Shown piece by piece: positions 10,501-21,295 of a stretch of DNA of 64,000 bases; positions within the stretch are counted from its first letter, which is position 1, and every line of letters begins with the position of its first letter. The DNA lies in NCBI GenBank assembly GCA_963422465.1, contig OY730172.1, forward strand, positions 1,116,001 to 1,180,000, in the 5' to 3' direction. This DNA comes from Lichina pygmaea. Lineage: Eukaryota; Ascomycota; Lichinomycetes; Lichinales; Lichinaceae. The notes beneath the pieces were generated by a model that was not told the origin of the DNA, did not search any database, and saw nothing but the letters and a program-made list of their open reading frames with translations. The position numbers were made by a program, and so were the translations under genes.

Positions 10501-11395
10501 ATCCAGCCGGTGATGTTGAAGGTCTTATGAACCCTTTCGCTAGGTTCTTGTCCAGGTAGTCTCTCAGGGCCTCAAGCTCTTTCGCTGACAGAGCGTAGAT
10601 AGGGCCGTGTGTGGATTTCTTTCTGTCTTCCAGCAGAATCTTGTGGTCCCACTCCTGATGTTCCGGTAGCGTCGTGATCGCTGTTTCTTTGAACATCTCC
10701 TGGTATTCTTTATACTCACTTGGCAGCTGCGGTGCCTGAGTCTCGCCCACGGTGTCTTGCGTAGTGCAAAGTTGTTGTGTTCGGGGTTTCATCCAGGCCA
10801 CACAGGCCTCCCCGCGCTGGTGGTGTTTCTTCCACTGTGTTAGTGAGATTTCCTTAATCGTCACTCCTGGTTCTGACTTGACCAGTGTCTTATCCGGAAA
10901 GACTAGTTGCCTTCTTTTCCAGTCAATCCTTGGGTTTTGTTTTTCCAACCACGGAAGTCCCAATATAACTTCATGTGGTATCTGGACTAAGTTGAATTTC
11001 TCTGTTCTGATCGTTGTGCCATAGACACTCAGTCTCAGACTCTTGGTCTTCTTCATCACTTGTCCTTTGTCTTTGGAGAGTGGTGTTCTGTCCACTACCA
11101 TCAACTGGTAAGAGTCTTTCTTACCTTGGACTGGAACCTTGTTTCTTCTGGCAAAGCTTTCTGACATGAAGTTGCCAGTCGCACCAGAGTTGATCATGGC
11201 CTTAGCCAACCACCCATTGACTCTGATCTTGATGCGAAAGTGCAGGCTGCAGGCTGTCGCGTCAAGGCTCGGCTTGACTCCTTCCTCCCGGGGTGTTGTC
11301 TTGCCTGCTCTTCCGACCCCAGTTTTGAAGAGCGCTGCTAGTTTTTTGAGCTGCCCAGACCCTGGGCCTGACGCTCTACCGCGTGTTGTTTGCAT
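7541..11395 (-). pseudogene. pol of element 2, interrupted by SINE-1 and stops
   Basis: Reading leftwards: protease and RT N-part in one frame of 345 codons (11395-10358), more RT at 10315-10112, RT continuing after the SINE (9678-9480), RNase H (9404-8900), integrase (8777-7800; HHDRPLHRHPRQ zinc region, DFVVKLP core) and a decayed chromodomain next to 7540. The protease active Asp is Asn (NSGATGN near 11195) and the RT box is YIND instead of YIDD (about 10150). Even without the SINE the enzymes would be inactive. Confidence 0.88.
9679..10111 (+). mobile_element. SINE-1: tRNA-derived SINE inserted in RT of element 2
   Basis: A 13-bp duplication (atactcctccaag at 9666-9678 and 10112-10124) flanks a 433-bp insert. 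The head is tRNA-like: GGGGTGG (from 9678) pairs with CCACCCC at 9799-9805. A perfect T arm (GTCAG, loop TTCGAAT, CTGAC) lies just before it with a B box at 9785-9795, and an A-box-like tggtgtagcgggaagctgg lies near 9687. The tail ends gtaagaatcaaatcaaatcaaaa and closely matches the 3' end of LINE-1 for about 55 bp. It is oriented antisense to the host RT. A Pol III transcript retroposed by LINE-1 machinery is the natural reading. Confidence 0.85.
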
Positions 11396-11599
11396 TGTGT
11401 GGTGGTGTCTTTGACCTGTGTGATGCTGAGGGTATTGTCAACCCATCGTGGCACTTGCGTCTCCCCTATTTCTGATAGGGTTGCGTCCTGTTGTCAAAGG
11501 ACAGGTTTGTCGGGGACTGGTGGTGGCTGGGCTTTCTTGTCGTCAACCCGTTCCTCCATGTAGCCAGTTGCGTCAAACTCGGAGATCAGGTCATCCTTC

Positions 11600-12672
11600 C
11601 AGTGGATTCCATCGACCTTCCTTCAGACCTTGTCAAGGCAGTCCAAGATTTCTTGGAGCATGGTCTCAAGTTTTTCAGCGTATTGTCGGAGGTCGTCCTC
11701 CTCTCTGAGGAGTGCTGCCTCAGGGTGATTGTGGGGCAGTGTGCCTTGGGGGGCTCTCTGGGGCTCCTCCATCTCTCTGCCTTTCCAGGCACTTGTGGCA
11801 TTCAACTGCTTCCCTCTGCTCTTGTTGTTCTTCTTCTTGCTCCTGCAGTTCACTGCAAGGTGGCCTACTTTCTGACAGTTGTAACACTTCCGTGTCTCCT
11901 TCTTTCGTGGTTCTGCCGTATCGATTTCCATGGGTACCAAGCCGTAGTTATCTTTGGCAGGTGTTGGGTTTTTCTTCACCCATAGTTTTGTCTGCTTGCC
12001 TTGCTTCTCAAGCTCTCTCTCAAACTGTCGGTCATCGATGTGAGCCGCAGTCTCGATCATTTCGTAGAGCTCGGTTGGTCAGTCTCCTCGCGTGATGTCA
12101 TCCTTGACTTGTTCCTTGAGGCCTTGGTAGAACAGCGCTGTTAGTGCACTGTCCCCCCACTGAGTCCTCACTGCTAGTTGTTGGAACTTCACCGCGAATT
12201 CTGATGCTGATCCTGTTTGCCGCAGTGCTTGGAGCTTTCGTTCCACATCCCTTTCCTTGTCAAGGATCTTAAACATCTTCCTCATGGCTGTCTTAAAAGT
12301 CTTCAGGCTTCCTATAACCTGTCGGGTATTGTCTTCTTGCTCCTTGGGGTCTGCCTGATTGTCTAGGTAATCCCTTAAGTAGACGTTGAACCAAGCAAAG
12401 GCTGGTCCTTCCAGGTAGGAGGCTGCGAATAGCACCTTCTCCTGGTCTGTCGGGAACTGGGCTGTGTTGAACCCATAGTAAAGCTCCAGTTGTGAGAAGA
12501 ACAACTCCAGTCCTCCTCTGGATCCATCGTACCTCTTCGGGGCACCTACCTTCAAGGGCTTTGGGGGTAGGTTAACAATAGGTGCCGCCTGGACAGCCTG
12601 GGCCTGAGCCGCCTGAGCAGCTTAGGCTTGAGCCAACTGAGAAGGGGTAGGGCTTTGTGGATCCACCATCAT
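11600..12672 (-). pseudogene. gag of element 2
   Basis: The ATG at 12670-12672 begins MMVDPQSPTPSQLAQ. An Ala/Gln-rich segment with one TAA follows, then the capsid region (12555-12079), a stop near 12080, the nucleocapsid zinc knuckle CYNCQKVGHLAVNC (about 11890) and a short coiled coil. The start was placed by continuing the open frame back from 12555 to the first ATG after the 5' LTR. The following linker passes directly from a WVDNTLSIT segment to a C-x2-H remnant near 11405, so about 75 residues holding the W-x2-C-x4-C-x2-H domain of element 1 are missing. Confidence 0.85.
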
Positions 12673-12707
12673 ATCAAGTCAGTGTCCTGTATGTTAGAGG
12701 CTGAAAC

Positions 12708-13096
12708 TGTTAAAGGCTGGGCCGGGTTCACGCAGAAGGCGGTTCAGTCTTGCTGCTTTGCAGGGCGGATTCTAGACAGGGACTCGGTAGAGGAATAGAC
12801 AGGTGGGGTAACTCTCCTGTGCTATTGTCTCAGTACGATGTGTGCATTGGTGTTCAGCCTGGAGAGCTAATCCCTCCGGGCCCTTTGGGGGGTCTTCATA
12901 CAGATGCCCCGAGGGGGGAGTCTCCTCGAGGGGTATCGTCCTTTTGCGTGGACGAGCTCCTCGCTTAGCTCCTGCTCGTCCACCGGACGAGCTCCTCGCT
13001 TAGCTCTTGCTCGTCCACCGGGTCGGTCGGATGTTGTTCCGCATGACTAACACTCCTCCCTCGCTTACCTGGGCTGTTCCGGCCTAGGCCTTAACA
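12708..13096 (-). repeat. 5' LTR of element 2 (389 bp)
   Basis: It runs TGTTAAAGG to CCTTAACA. It holds two tandem ~35-bp units (about 12950-13020) with GGACGAGCT...GCTCGTCC dyads. It is better preserved at CpG than the 3' copy. The segment just inside (gtttcagcctctaaca on the element strand) should be the primer-binding site but lacks the usual TGG start. Confidence 0.9.
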
Positions 13097-13101
13097 TCAT
13101 G

Positions 13102-13727
13102 GTGGTGGCAACAACAGGTATACTTTTCACTGGACAGAAGGTTGAGACGTGACCTTGGTTCCTACAGTAGAAGCAGAGGCTTTTGCTTCAGCGACGTTCT
13201 CGCTCTTCTGGCGTCAGCTTAGAGCGGCTGAGATCTATGGTAGGACTTGGTGGTTGTGGCGTGAAGGCTGGCTTGATGAACTCTGGACACAGAACTGAAG
13301 CTCCTGACCGTGGAACTGAGGCTTGGGTGGGAGGTGCTTGACGTGGACGGCGAGAGTTGGCAGAAGTGGCACGCAACTGGTTGTCCTGCAGCTGGCATTC
13401 CTCAACAAGCTTCTGATAGCTGATGTCCTTGAGGTTGATGCTGACAAGCTGCTTGGCAAGCTCTTCAGAGACAGCGCATCGAAGATGGCACTTCAAGACC
13501 TTGTCGTTGAAGCCTGTGCGTGGAGCATACTGATTGAACTCTGTGAAGAACTCGGCAAAGGAACAGTTGGCCTGACGCAAGACGATAAGCTTCCTCTGAG
13601 CTAGGAACTCTGGGTCTGGGTCAGCAGTGCGTTCAGACTTGGACTTGGGAGTGGTGTTGGTAGCTTGAATTCGCATGAACTCTGCAAACATGTTGCGAAG
13701 GAACTCATCATTTCCAGCAACTGGCAT
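13102..13727 (-). pseudogene. gag of a third gypsy family (C), split by element 2
   Basis: The frame from ATG 13725-13727 (MPVAGNDEFLRNMFAEFMR) is open for 179 codons to a TGA near 13188. Beyond it a zinc knuckle C-x2-C-x4-H-x4-C (CFYCRNQGHVSTFC) is encoded near 13135-13175. The capsid region carries the RQANCSFAEFFTEFNQYAPRTGF segment typical of Ty3/gypsy gag_2-like proteins. It is unlike families A and B. Element 2 cut it just downstream of the knuckle; the tail is at 6420-6482. No pol of this family is in the window. Confidence 0.75.
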
Positions 13728-13782
13728 GGCTTGGTCTGGTTGTTGAGATATGACAAGGACGTGAACGTGGCTTGGTGAAGTG

Positions 13783-14280
13783 TGTTATGGTTGGGTTGGT
13801 CTTTCGTAGTGTGACAAGGTAATGGTAGAGCAGAACTCAAGCCTAACTGATTCAGTAACCTTGACCTGACTTGGCTTGAGACTTGAGACTTGGATTGATG
13901 TACAAGACGAAAGACAAGGAAGGAAGAAAAAGAGAAAAGAAGAGAAGAAGCTGGGGGAGCAGAAGAAGTTCTTATAGGCAGGGGATCAGGCAACGGCGGA
14001 GCAAACAGGCAACAGTGCAGATGGAACTTCCCGGCAAGGTGCGTGACTTGTGCCAGATATGCAACTGGGCCAGAACCGTGACAATGTATATGCACACTGC
14101 ATCAAGCTGGTCAAGTTGGGCTCACCAGACTTGATGTATATACACACTATGTCAAGCAACCTCTGGTCAGTCTCGACAGTCATGTGATTGTCTCCTATGT
14201 TGTGCTACTTGGTACTCCCCTCCGGTATCCTGTCTGTTGCTTTGTGAGTATAAATACCGTGTTCCTCCTGGGTTGTAACA
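13783..14280 (-). repeat. Probable 5' LTR of the family C element
   Basis: On the + strand the block starts TGTTATGG and ends GGGTTGTAACA. Its last ~100 bp resemble the U3 end of the B1 LTR (tatcctgtctg...gagtata...cctgggttgtaaca). The right end at 14280 is the border between the mobile cluster and the TBCC promoter. The left end is less sure because another TGTT at 13741 lies too close to gag. Confidence 0.6.
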
Positions 14281-14449
14281 GTTAACTCTAGAGCTAAAAA
14301 TCTACAGTCTCTGGACCCAAGATCCAAGACACAAGACTCAAGACCCAAGATCCAAGATCCAAGACCTACTTTTATACTCCGTACATACGTACTATACTTG
14401 CCTATCTCCATCGTTCTCCACCACAGCACTTCAAGAGGGACCAACCACC
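14281..14449 (+). promoter_or_regulatory. TBCC upstream region with short tandem repeat and ACTCCGTAC motif
   Basis: The 169 bp between the family C LTR and the TBCC start codon contain a run of imperfect heptamers around 'ccaagat/caagac' (about 14313-14370) and then actccgtacatacgtac (about 14377-14393). The latter motif recurs upstream of other host genes here. The retrotransposon border therefore lies within 170 bp of a housekeeping start codon. Confidence 0.5.
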
Positions 14450-16305
14450 ATGGATTCACAAACCTCGGCTGGGTCGAGTTTCAGTCAAGTCTTCTTTCAC
14501 GAGTTTCATCAACAAGCTGCTGGTGAGTCTCTTTTCTTACAGTGGTGTTCCATAGTGTATGGAGTGTAGTGTGGCATGGTTACTTATATTTGCTTTGCTT
14601 TGCTTTGGGTTGGGGTGCTTTGGGGTTGGGTGCCTTTGAGTTACCTTGATTTGATTTGGGTTGCTTTCGCTTGCTTTGCTGAGCTGACAGGTAAGTAATA
14701 CTGTCATGATGCTGATGACAATGATGACACAAGTCATCCGTGAGCAACTGCAAAAACTGCAGCAGACCGAGACCAAAGGGGAGCAGCAAAAGGCTGCTGC
14801 GTTGATCGACGATGCTCGCGCTGGCATCTCTGGTCTATCATACAAGCTCAACGACGCAGCACATCTTCTCGCCGGCTACGACCAGCGGACATATGCTGAG
14901 GTGAAATATAATCTCTCCGCTCGCCCATGCGATGACGAACCCCCTCCCCAAAACAAAAATTTACGTTGTCTGATGCGGATACCCGCGCGACGGTTGGCGT
15001 GTTCTCCAGACCGTCGATGCCCTCTCTGAGAAGCTTCAACAGCTCCGGGCCAATCTGGCGCCGAAACCCAAATTCAGCTTCAAATCCAGAATCACAACGT
15101 CCACCGACGACGGCACCACGACGACAGGCTCGTTCCAGCGCGCAGCCCGGCCCGTTCAGTCGGGCAACTCGACCAACCCTGCTGCTGCTGCTGCTGCTGC
15201 TGCGGCACCACCGGCCGTGAGAGCCGACTCCCCGATCCGAAGCCCGCACCGGACGGTCATCGTCAAGGAGGGTGTCTCGGCGTATCAATTCGCCAAGACC
15301 AACACCGTGGCCATCTCGAACCAGTGCCTTGCGCGCGTCATCTTGCCGTCCGCTCCCTCGGGAGGCGCTCGACGCTTGGCTTCCGTAACCGACCTGCGGC
15401 GGTGCGTCGTAGACATCTCCGGGCCTTCGCCGTCCGATCGGCCTCTCGCGAGCCTCGCCCTCAAGAACATCCGCGACTCGCTGATCATCTGTGGTCGAGT
15501 CGACGGCCCCGCCCACGTCACCGACGTCAAGAGGAGCACCGTCGTCGTCAGGTGCCATCAGTTCCGCATGCACGACAGTCAAGACGTCGACATCTATCTT
15601 TCTTGTCGGACGAGACCGGTCATCGAATACAGCGCTGGCTTGCGCTTTGCACCTATGCCGGACGTATGCGTAGGTCGCCTCTCTTCGAAACCGCGGCTCG
15701 GATCCGCTCTCTATCCCCCCCCCCCCCCCATTTTTTTTTAATAATTCTGCCGCACTCGAGACCGATTCGGATCCGCGACAGACCGGTCCTCAAGCCCACA
15801 TCCCGCTGAGACCCACAAGGAACAGGGCCAAAATGTTTCTCGCAGTGCCTCCCCTCAGCCGCAACCGCCCTCTTCTCGAGACGGCGGCGAGGCAGAAGAC
15901 CAATGGAGTCAGATTGACGACTTCAACTGGCTAAAGCCCACGACGGGGCCTGTCAGCAGCACCGAAGACGCCCAGACGCACAGCCCCAACTGGGCCATTC
16001 TCCCTGCGGAAGAAAGGCTCACGGGAGGGGCATTCGAGAAGGTCATCCACAAGCTGCATCTCAACAGCGACGACAGCTCGAGCGGACATGGCAGCGGGGC
16101 ACGGAATGACGACTATCAACCTCTGGAAGGAGACGACGACGGCCAAGAACAAAGGCCCATCGACGCAGCAGATGGAGCAGAACGGGAAGCAGACGCAGAG
16201 AACGACAAGGAGGAGAAAGAGAAGGGAACGCAAGAAGCCAGAGAAGTAGAGACCATGCTAGACAAGACCGTTCCGAGACTCCGACCACGACGACGGCGGT
16301 CGTGA
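14450..16305 (+). CDS. Tubulin-folding cofactor C (TBCC)
   Basis: Probable exons are 14450-14522, 14734-14900, 15010-15663 and 15859-16305, giving about 446 residues. Cofactor C acts with cofactors D and E to release folded alpha/beta-tubulin by stimulating GTP hydrolysis. The N-terminal helical part (FHQQAAVIREQLQKL... GISGLSYKLNDAAHLLAGYDQRTYAE / TVDALSEKL... APKPKFSFKSR, split here) is the spectrin-like TBCC domain. An Ala run follows, encoded by a GCT repeat at 15181-15203. Then comes the C-CAP/cofactor C beta-helix (about 15240-15660), with the family signature ending YSAGLRFAPMPD, then QIDDFNWLK and SPNW in exon 4. Intron 3 contains a C13/T9 tract. The last acceptor could instead be at 15825, which also keeps frame. 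RPAP1-like converges from the right, 152 bp away. Confidence 0.88.
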
Positions 16306-16457
16306 GCAACGAGCACGGACATCACCAAGTCATCAGTACCATCAATCGTGACTGTTCCCGGTCGAGTGAAACCCATCAAACGTCTCGTTCTTCAAGCGTA
16401 GAAGTCTGTTAGTCGGCCCGTCGGTCGGACAGGCGATCGACGGGTCGGGGTCGTCCG

Positions 16458-18041
16458 TCACTGCGCCTTCCATCGTTGGCCGCCTCCACGCTGCCAGTTC
16501 CACAGCGCTTCGACGGCGAGCGTGCCGGCTGTGCGGTGGTGGTGCGGATGGGCCGGTCTCCCGTCGCCGTCGCCGCCGCCGCCTCTTTTGCCTTCTCCTG
16601 CCGTAGTCTCGGTGGCCGTTGCTTCTGCTGCTGCTCCCGCCATGGATGGCGACGCCGGATGCTGTTCTCCCGTAGTCTTTGCTGGCTCCGCATCGGTGCG
16701 GGTGGGAGGGGCAGCGGCGAGCGCCTCGGTCGGCGGTCCGGGAGCCACGGCGGCGGCGGCTTCTCGCTGCAACGTCTCGAGCACGCGTCCGTCGTGGATG
16801 CAGCGCCACAGTGCCACGACGAGGTCGCTGCCCGGGTCGCCGAGGAGGCCGCTGCCGAGACGATACAGGATCCTGCCGAGGGTCTGGTAGGCGATGCATC
16901 GCTGGGCCGGGAAGACGCTGCGCGCGAGCCGCGCGAGCTCGGGGACGGTGTAGCCCGCTGCTTCGGGCGCGTCGCCGTGGTGGTGGAGGCCCACCGACAC
17001 GGGCACCTCGCGCGCTCGACGCGGCGGCAGCAGCGTCCCCCGGAAATCGAAGCGCAGGGCCGAGGCCGGTAGCGACGGGAGCGAGGGCGAGTAGCTCGAC
17101 GCCGAGGGAGGGGCGACTCGCTTCCGGCGACGTGTCGCCGCGGTGGGACCACCGTCTCCGTCGTCGGCATCGTCGTCGCCGGGGCCAGCGGCGCCGCCGT
17201 CGTCGTCGTCGTCGTCGTCGGTCGAGACGGGAGCCATCCACGCGAGCTTGGCCGGATCGGCCGCGAGATCGGGATAGTATCTGTCGTGGAGCGCGTCGAG
17301 AAAGTCCGGCGCGGACGGGTCGAGCTCGGGCGGTGGCGACGGACGAGCCGGGAAGTGCGTCCTGGGCAGCGGAGGGAGTTGCCCCGTCGAGGCCGGGACG
17401 AGATCGGCCGGCGGGGCGACCGGTTCTGCGTCCGGGTCGACCACGCCGTCGTCGCCCTTGGCTTGCTCGATCCGAGGCGGCTTGGGCCTGGAGGGAGGCT
17501 CTCCTTCGGCAGAGCTCGGACGGGGCTCCGGCGACGACGTCCGGTCTCGGGCGGTGGAGCGCCTCGTAGACGGCGAGGCAGGCCCACGGTCCGGGCCATC
17601 GCGGATCTCGGCCCGCCGCAGGAGCCGCCCGATCAGCGACGGACCAAGGGTCTGTAGGATCTCCTGCCGACCGAGCTCGATCTCCTCTTCCGACATGCTC
17701 TCCAGTCGCCGCCGGTTCTCCTCGTCGATCCGTCTCCGCTCGTCCTCGTCGAAGGCGCCATCTCGGCCGCTCTCCGCCCGGCGCTCTCGGTCTGCCGTCG
17801 ATCTGACCTCCGACGAGGCGTCCGATCCGACCTCCGGGACGCTCGCCCTGCTGCGCTTCTTGTGCGCGGGGAAACCGGTGGTCGAGGTCGCGGGCGGTGC
17901 CCTGGGCGGCTGTGGTGCGGCCGACGGGAACTTTTCGACGACGTCGCCAACGACGCCGACGGACGGACGGCCGTCTGGCGGGGGATCGTCTCTCGAACCC
18001 AGCGGCAAGTCGACGGTGAACCGCTGGCCTCTGACTGCCAT
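16458..18041 (-). CDS. RNA polymerase II-associated protein 1 (RPAP1/Rba50-like)
   Basis: The single-exon product has 527 residues starting MAVRGQRFTVDLP; an upstream ATG (18164) would add 41 residues without family support. RPAP1 helps assemble and import Pol II. The RPAP1 N-terminal motif is seen around SEEEIELGRQEILQTLGPSLIGRLLRR, written here only in part: IELGRQEILQTL and GPSLIGRLLRR. The C-terminal RPAP1 domain has LRFDFRGTLLPP, GLHHHGDAPEAAGYTVPEL and FPAQRCIAYQTLGRILYRLG. Between them is an acidic linker with a poly-Asp run from a GTC repeat (about 17205-17225). The protein ends WNWQRGGGQRWKAQ, as in fungal relatives. Larger ORFs in other frames are artefacts of high GC. Confidence 0.88.
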   Translation of the reverse strand: MAVRGQRFTVDLPLGSRDDPPPDGRPSVGVVGDVVEKFPSAAPQPPRAPPATSTTGFPAHKKRSRASVPEVGSDASSEVRSTADRERRAESGRDGAFDEDERRRIDEENRRRLESMSEEEIELGRQEILQTLGPSLIGRLLRRAEIRDGPDRGPASPSTRRSTARDRTSSPEPRPSSAEGEPPSRPKPPRIEQAKGDDGVVDPDAEPVAPPADLVPASTGQLPPLPRTHFPARPSPPPELDPSAPDFLDALHDRYYPDLAADPAKLAWMAPVSTDDDDDDDGGAAGPGDDDADDGDGGPTAATRRRKRVAPPSASSYSPSLPSLPASALRFDFRGTLLPPRRAREVPVSVGLHHHGDAPEAAGYTVPELARLARSVFPAQRCIAYQTLGRILYRLGSGLLGDPGSDLVVALWRCIHDGRVLETLQREAAAAVAPGPPTEALAAAPPTRTDAEPAKTTGEQHPASPSMAGAAAEATATETTAGEGKRGGGGDGDGRPAHPHHHRTAGTLAVEALWNWQRGGGQRWKAQ

Positions 18042-19546
18042 CTTCCTCTTCTGCCCGTCTGCGCCTCCGTCTGCTTCCCTCTTCCACAGTACATACGTAC
18101 TTTCGGTCGAGAGCGGCGATGGCGTGCCTGCTGTCAAAAGTCTGAACGGGCCGCGCACCGCCACATATCAGAATGCACCGCCACAACTTAAAACGACCCT
18201 TTCCCGGGGTTCCCTGGGCACCCGATGGGACGGATCGGGATATCTGTCGGTGCTGCAGGTGCAAGCCCCCAGGCCAGCGTGTTTTCGTCGTGTTTCACCA
18301 GCCACACAACGTCTTCGGAAGGGCGTCAAGCCGGATCGGGTTAGCTCGACCACCGATGTGCCGCAGGATTTGATCCGGTAAGAGGGAAAAGAAGAAAAGA
18401 TATGGAAGAAAGGGGCCAATGATAGCGCTGGGATCTCTATTTTGCGAAACGTCAAATCGGGGGCCTGCCATTGGTCAACGGGCCCCTTTTATCTCCAACG
18501 TCGGTCGAAAGATGATGCCGTAATCAGGGCAATCTGATATACGTGCGGAGTATAGCAACGGGCAGACAATGGTGACCGTGACTTGTGGTCCTTGGGCCTG
18601 TGCCGGCTAGCCGGGCAGCCGGGCAGCCAGGCGGTCAGGCAGTCAGGCAGTCAGGCAGTCAGGCTGCAGGCAGTACTGTACTCACGCTATGGCAGGTGCC
18701 ATCTCACTGGTGTTGTGCTGCAGGCGTTCGAGGACAAGCGGTGGGCCCGACACAGCGATCACGTTGCTTCTGTCCCAGCCCGGGCCTCGTCCTGGGGCCT
18801 CAGCTGAGCAGACCGAAGCCTAGGATCGCCTTACTCATCCGCGCCAGCGGCCAGGATGAGGAACCTACGAGTAGTAGGCACGTCTCAGTCGTAGTCGATC
18901 GCCAGGGCCCGGACGACGAGGGAATCTCGTAGGAGCGTGCAGCTGTCGTGTGCGCAGTAGCTCGCCCCGGCCACTCGTGCGTGTCTTGACCGTCGCCCTT
19001 CTTCGACCTGCCGGCCTTTCCATCTGGGCCCCCCCGTCCGCTCCTTAATAACAGTCATATCCCCCCCCCCCCCCCCCCCTAAGGATCTCTTCACAATCTC
19101 TTTCTCTTTCTCTTCCTCTCTCGATCCTCTCTCCTCTCTCCTTTTCGTGCTCGATCTCCCCCGTTCCTTGACGGTCTTCCTGAGCCTAGACGGAGCTCGA
19201 TCCCCCCTCTCTCTGCATCGTCTCGGAGCCACGGTTGGTCTCGAGCGGTAGGAACAGCAGCGTCTTCAACCGGTTCTCTTCTGCGTCCGGTGGTGGCCTG
19301 GTCGAGGTGTTGAGGTTCGATCAGGACCGCTACCTGGCGTTGCTGCTGTCCCCTTGGGTTGGTAAGTCGATGTCCCAAAGCGGGCACGCATCGGTGCCAA
19401 CTTCTCCGTCTGCGGCGTTGATCCGTCCCGGATCGATGGAGGAGAGGCCCTGGCTCCTGTTGACGAGAGATTCTAGATGTCCTCGCTGTCCCTCCCACCC
19501 GGCGGTGAGACGATCAAGCCGAATCTTCAAGAGTACCTCGTACATC
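18042..19546. other. Divergent intergenic region between RPAP1-like and HPC2-like genes
   Basis: This 1.5-kb region has no supported gene. It holds cagtacatacgtactttcgg just upstream of RPAP1 (about 18090), a minisatellite of 8-bp units GTCAGGCA (about 18612-18668), a C-run of about 20 at 19058-19078 and a CT-rich stretch (19090-19140) typical of fungal promoters. GTAAGT near 19361 may begin a 5'UTR intron of HPC2-like. Confidence 0.5.
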
Positions 19547-20440
19547 ATGGCCCCGACAGCGCCTCCCTACGGGGATGGCGGAGGAGCAGGGCCGGTCGGC
19601 CATGCCAGCGTCGTCTTGAGTTCCTCGCCTGATCTGTCCAGCCCGCCCCGGTCCGATTCGGATGCTGCTGGTCCGTCGTCTACCGCAAAGCCAGCCCCAC
19701 AACCGCGCCCGTCGTTCGGCCGGGATGTCGATGTGAGAAGTTCGGCAACCGGGCCCGGCCTGGGGGTTGGAGGAGGAGGAGGACCGGAGGTGTCGTCTTC
19801 GTCAGCAACAAATGTCCATGAGACTGCGGCCAGCGCAACCACTCGGTCCGGTCTCCGGCAGTCGAACGCAACCACAGCCACAACCACAACCACAACCGCC
19901 ACGGCACCCAAAAGGTCTTCCCGTAAGCGGGACCGAACCGACGACGGCGGTGATGCCCCCAACACGACGTCGAAAATAAAAACATCGTCGGCTACCAAAA
20001 CGTCGACGACGAAGGTCAGGCGACCGAGGAAAGCCAAGGAGGGCGCCGTCGCCAAGAAGAAGACGTCCGACTCGGTCCAGGCCAGACACGAACAGGAACA
20101 GGACCAGGAACAAGAAAAACAACGACCACGGCAGCCTCAACAGACGCAGCGCCCTCAACCCCCACAACAGACACCGTCGTCGCGAAAAACTGCCATCTCG
20201 CATCTCGTCGACTCGGACGTGCCGAGCGGACCTGAGGCGTCGACGCCGCCTCGGCATCATCGTGCTCATCATCACCACGAGGATGAATACAAGGCCGGAA
20301 GCGGAAGCGCCGACGCGCCCCAGTCGCATCGTGGCTACGATGGACCACCACAATACCAATCGCCGTCTCGTCACGATCCGTATCAAGCCCAGTATGCCCA
20401 TCGAACCTCGAGCCAGCCGGCCGCAGGCACTACCGTCGCG

Positions 20441-20471
<31 letters not shown>

Positions 20472-21263
20472 GTACAAGTGGCACGAAGTACGACCCTATC
20501 CGCTCCGTCAGCGTGGAGGGCAATGCCCCTCGGGAGCAGGCGCGAAGCGTCTCCCAGAACCTATCGCCCGTGAAGACGAGCAAGGCGAGCGCATCGCCGT
20601 CCATCTCGAGCCTGATCGACCCGCCCTCGACGACGACGACGGCTCCGCCGATGACCACCGCGACGAGAGTCTCCGTCGCACCCGGGGGGTCCGATCCGGC
20701 CCGGCCGTCGCTGCCGACGCGCTTCGCCGCCGTCTCGTCGGACGCCCCGGACGCGCTGCCGAAGGCGGAGCATCGCGACCGGCGGGGACCGTCGAGGCCG
20801 GCCGCCGACGAGCACGACGACGCCGCTGGCCCTGCGTCCGCCCCGCCGGCAACAGCCTCCTCCAAGGCGCCGAAGAAAGAGTCGGCCGACACCAGCGCCG
20901 GCGGCTCGACCCGCAACTCGTCTCCTAAGCCCGGCCGTCAGAAGGAGGCGCCGGCGCCGGGCCCGACCGGCAGCGGTCTGCTCTCGAGCGCCCTCTTCGG
21001 CGGGCCCGCGTCGACGGCGGGCCAGGGCTCGGCCGACAACCGGCCCCCGACGATCGTCATCGAGCTCGCGCTGCGCACCGAGAAGGACCGCTACATCAAT
21101 TTTGCCCGGCTCGCCGAGGAGCGCTACGGCTTCAACGCCATCCACCCGAGCCTGGCCGCGCAACGCGATCGGCTGGCCCGGGCCGCCGGCGCCGCCGTCG
21201 AGCGCGCCTCGGGCCTCGCGTCGGCGGACGAGATGTCGTTGGACGTGTCGGAGCCCGAGAGCA

Positions 21264-21295
<32 letters not shown>

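Larger units (their letters stand above)
6483..13096 (-). mobile_element. Element 2: complete family A Ty3/gypsy, TSD tcatg
   Basis: LTRs at 6483-6906 and 12708-13096 flank gag-pol read on the minus strand, and the 5-bp duplication tcatg sits at 6478-6482 and 13097-13101. The target was the gag of a family C element. Inside are a SINE-1 (9679-10111), a lost Cys/His domain, mutated catalytic residues (protease NSG, RT YIND) and numerous stops. The antisense gene lies at 6968-7540. The + strand is TG-rich, consistent with long exposure to C-to-T mutation. Confidence 0.93.

Noticed and set aside
16342-18264. A 640-codon Arg-rich ORF on the minus strand, longer than the RPAP1 frame
   Set aside because: It has no domain and extreme Arg/Pro/Ala composition; the overlapping frame at 16458-18041 has clear RPAP1 motifs. 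GC-rich shadow.
19235-19546. Longer N-terminus for the HPC2-like protein
   Set aside because: Needs a TTG start and crosses a good GTAAGT donor; ATG at 19547 is more plausible.
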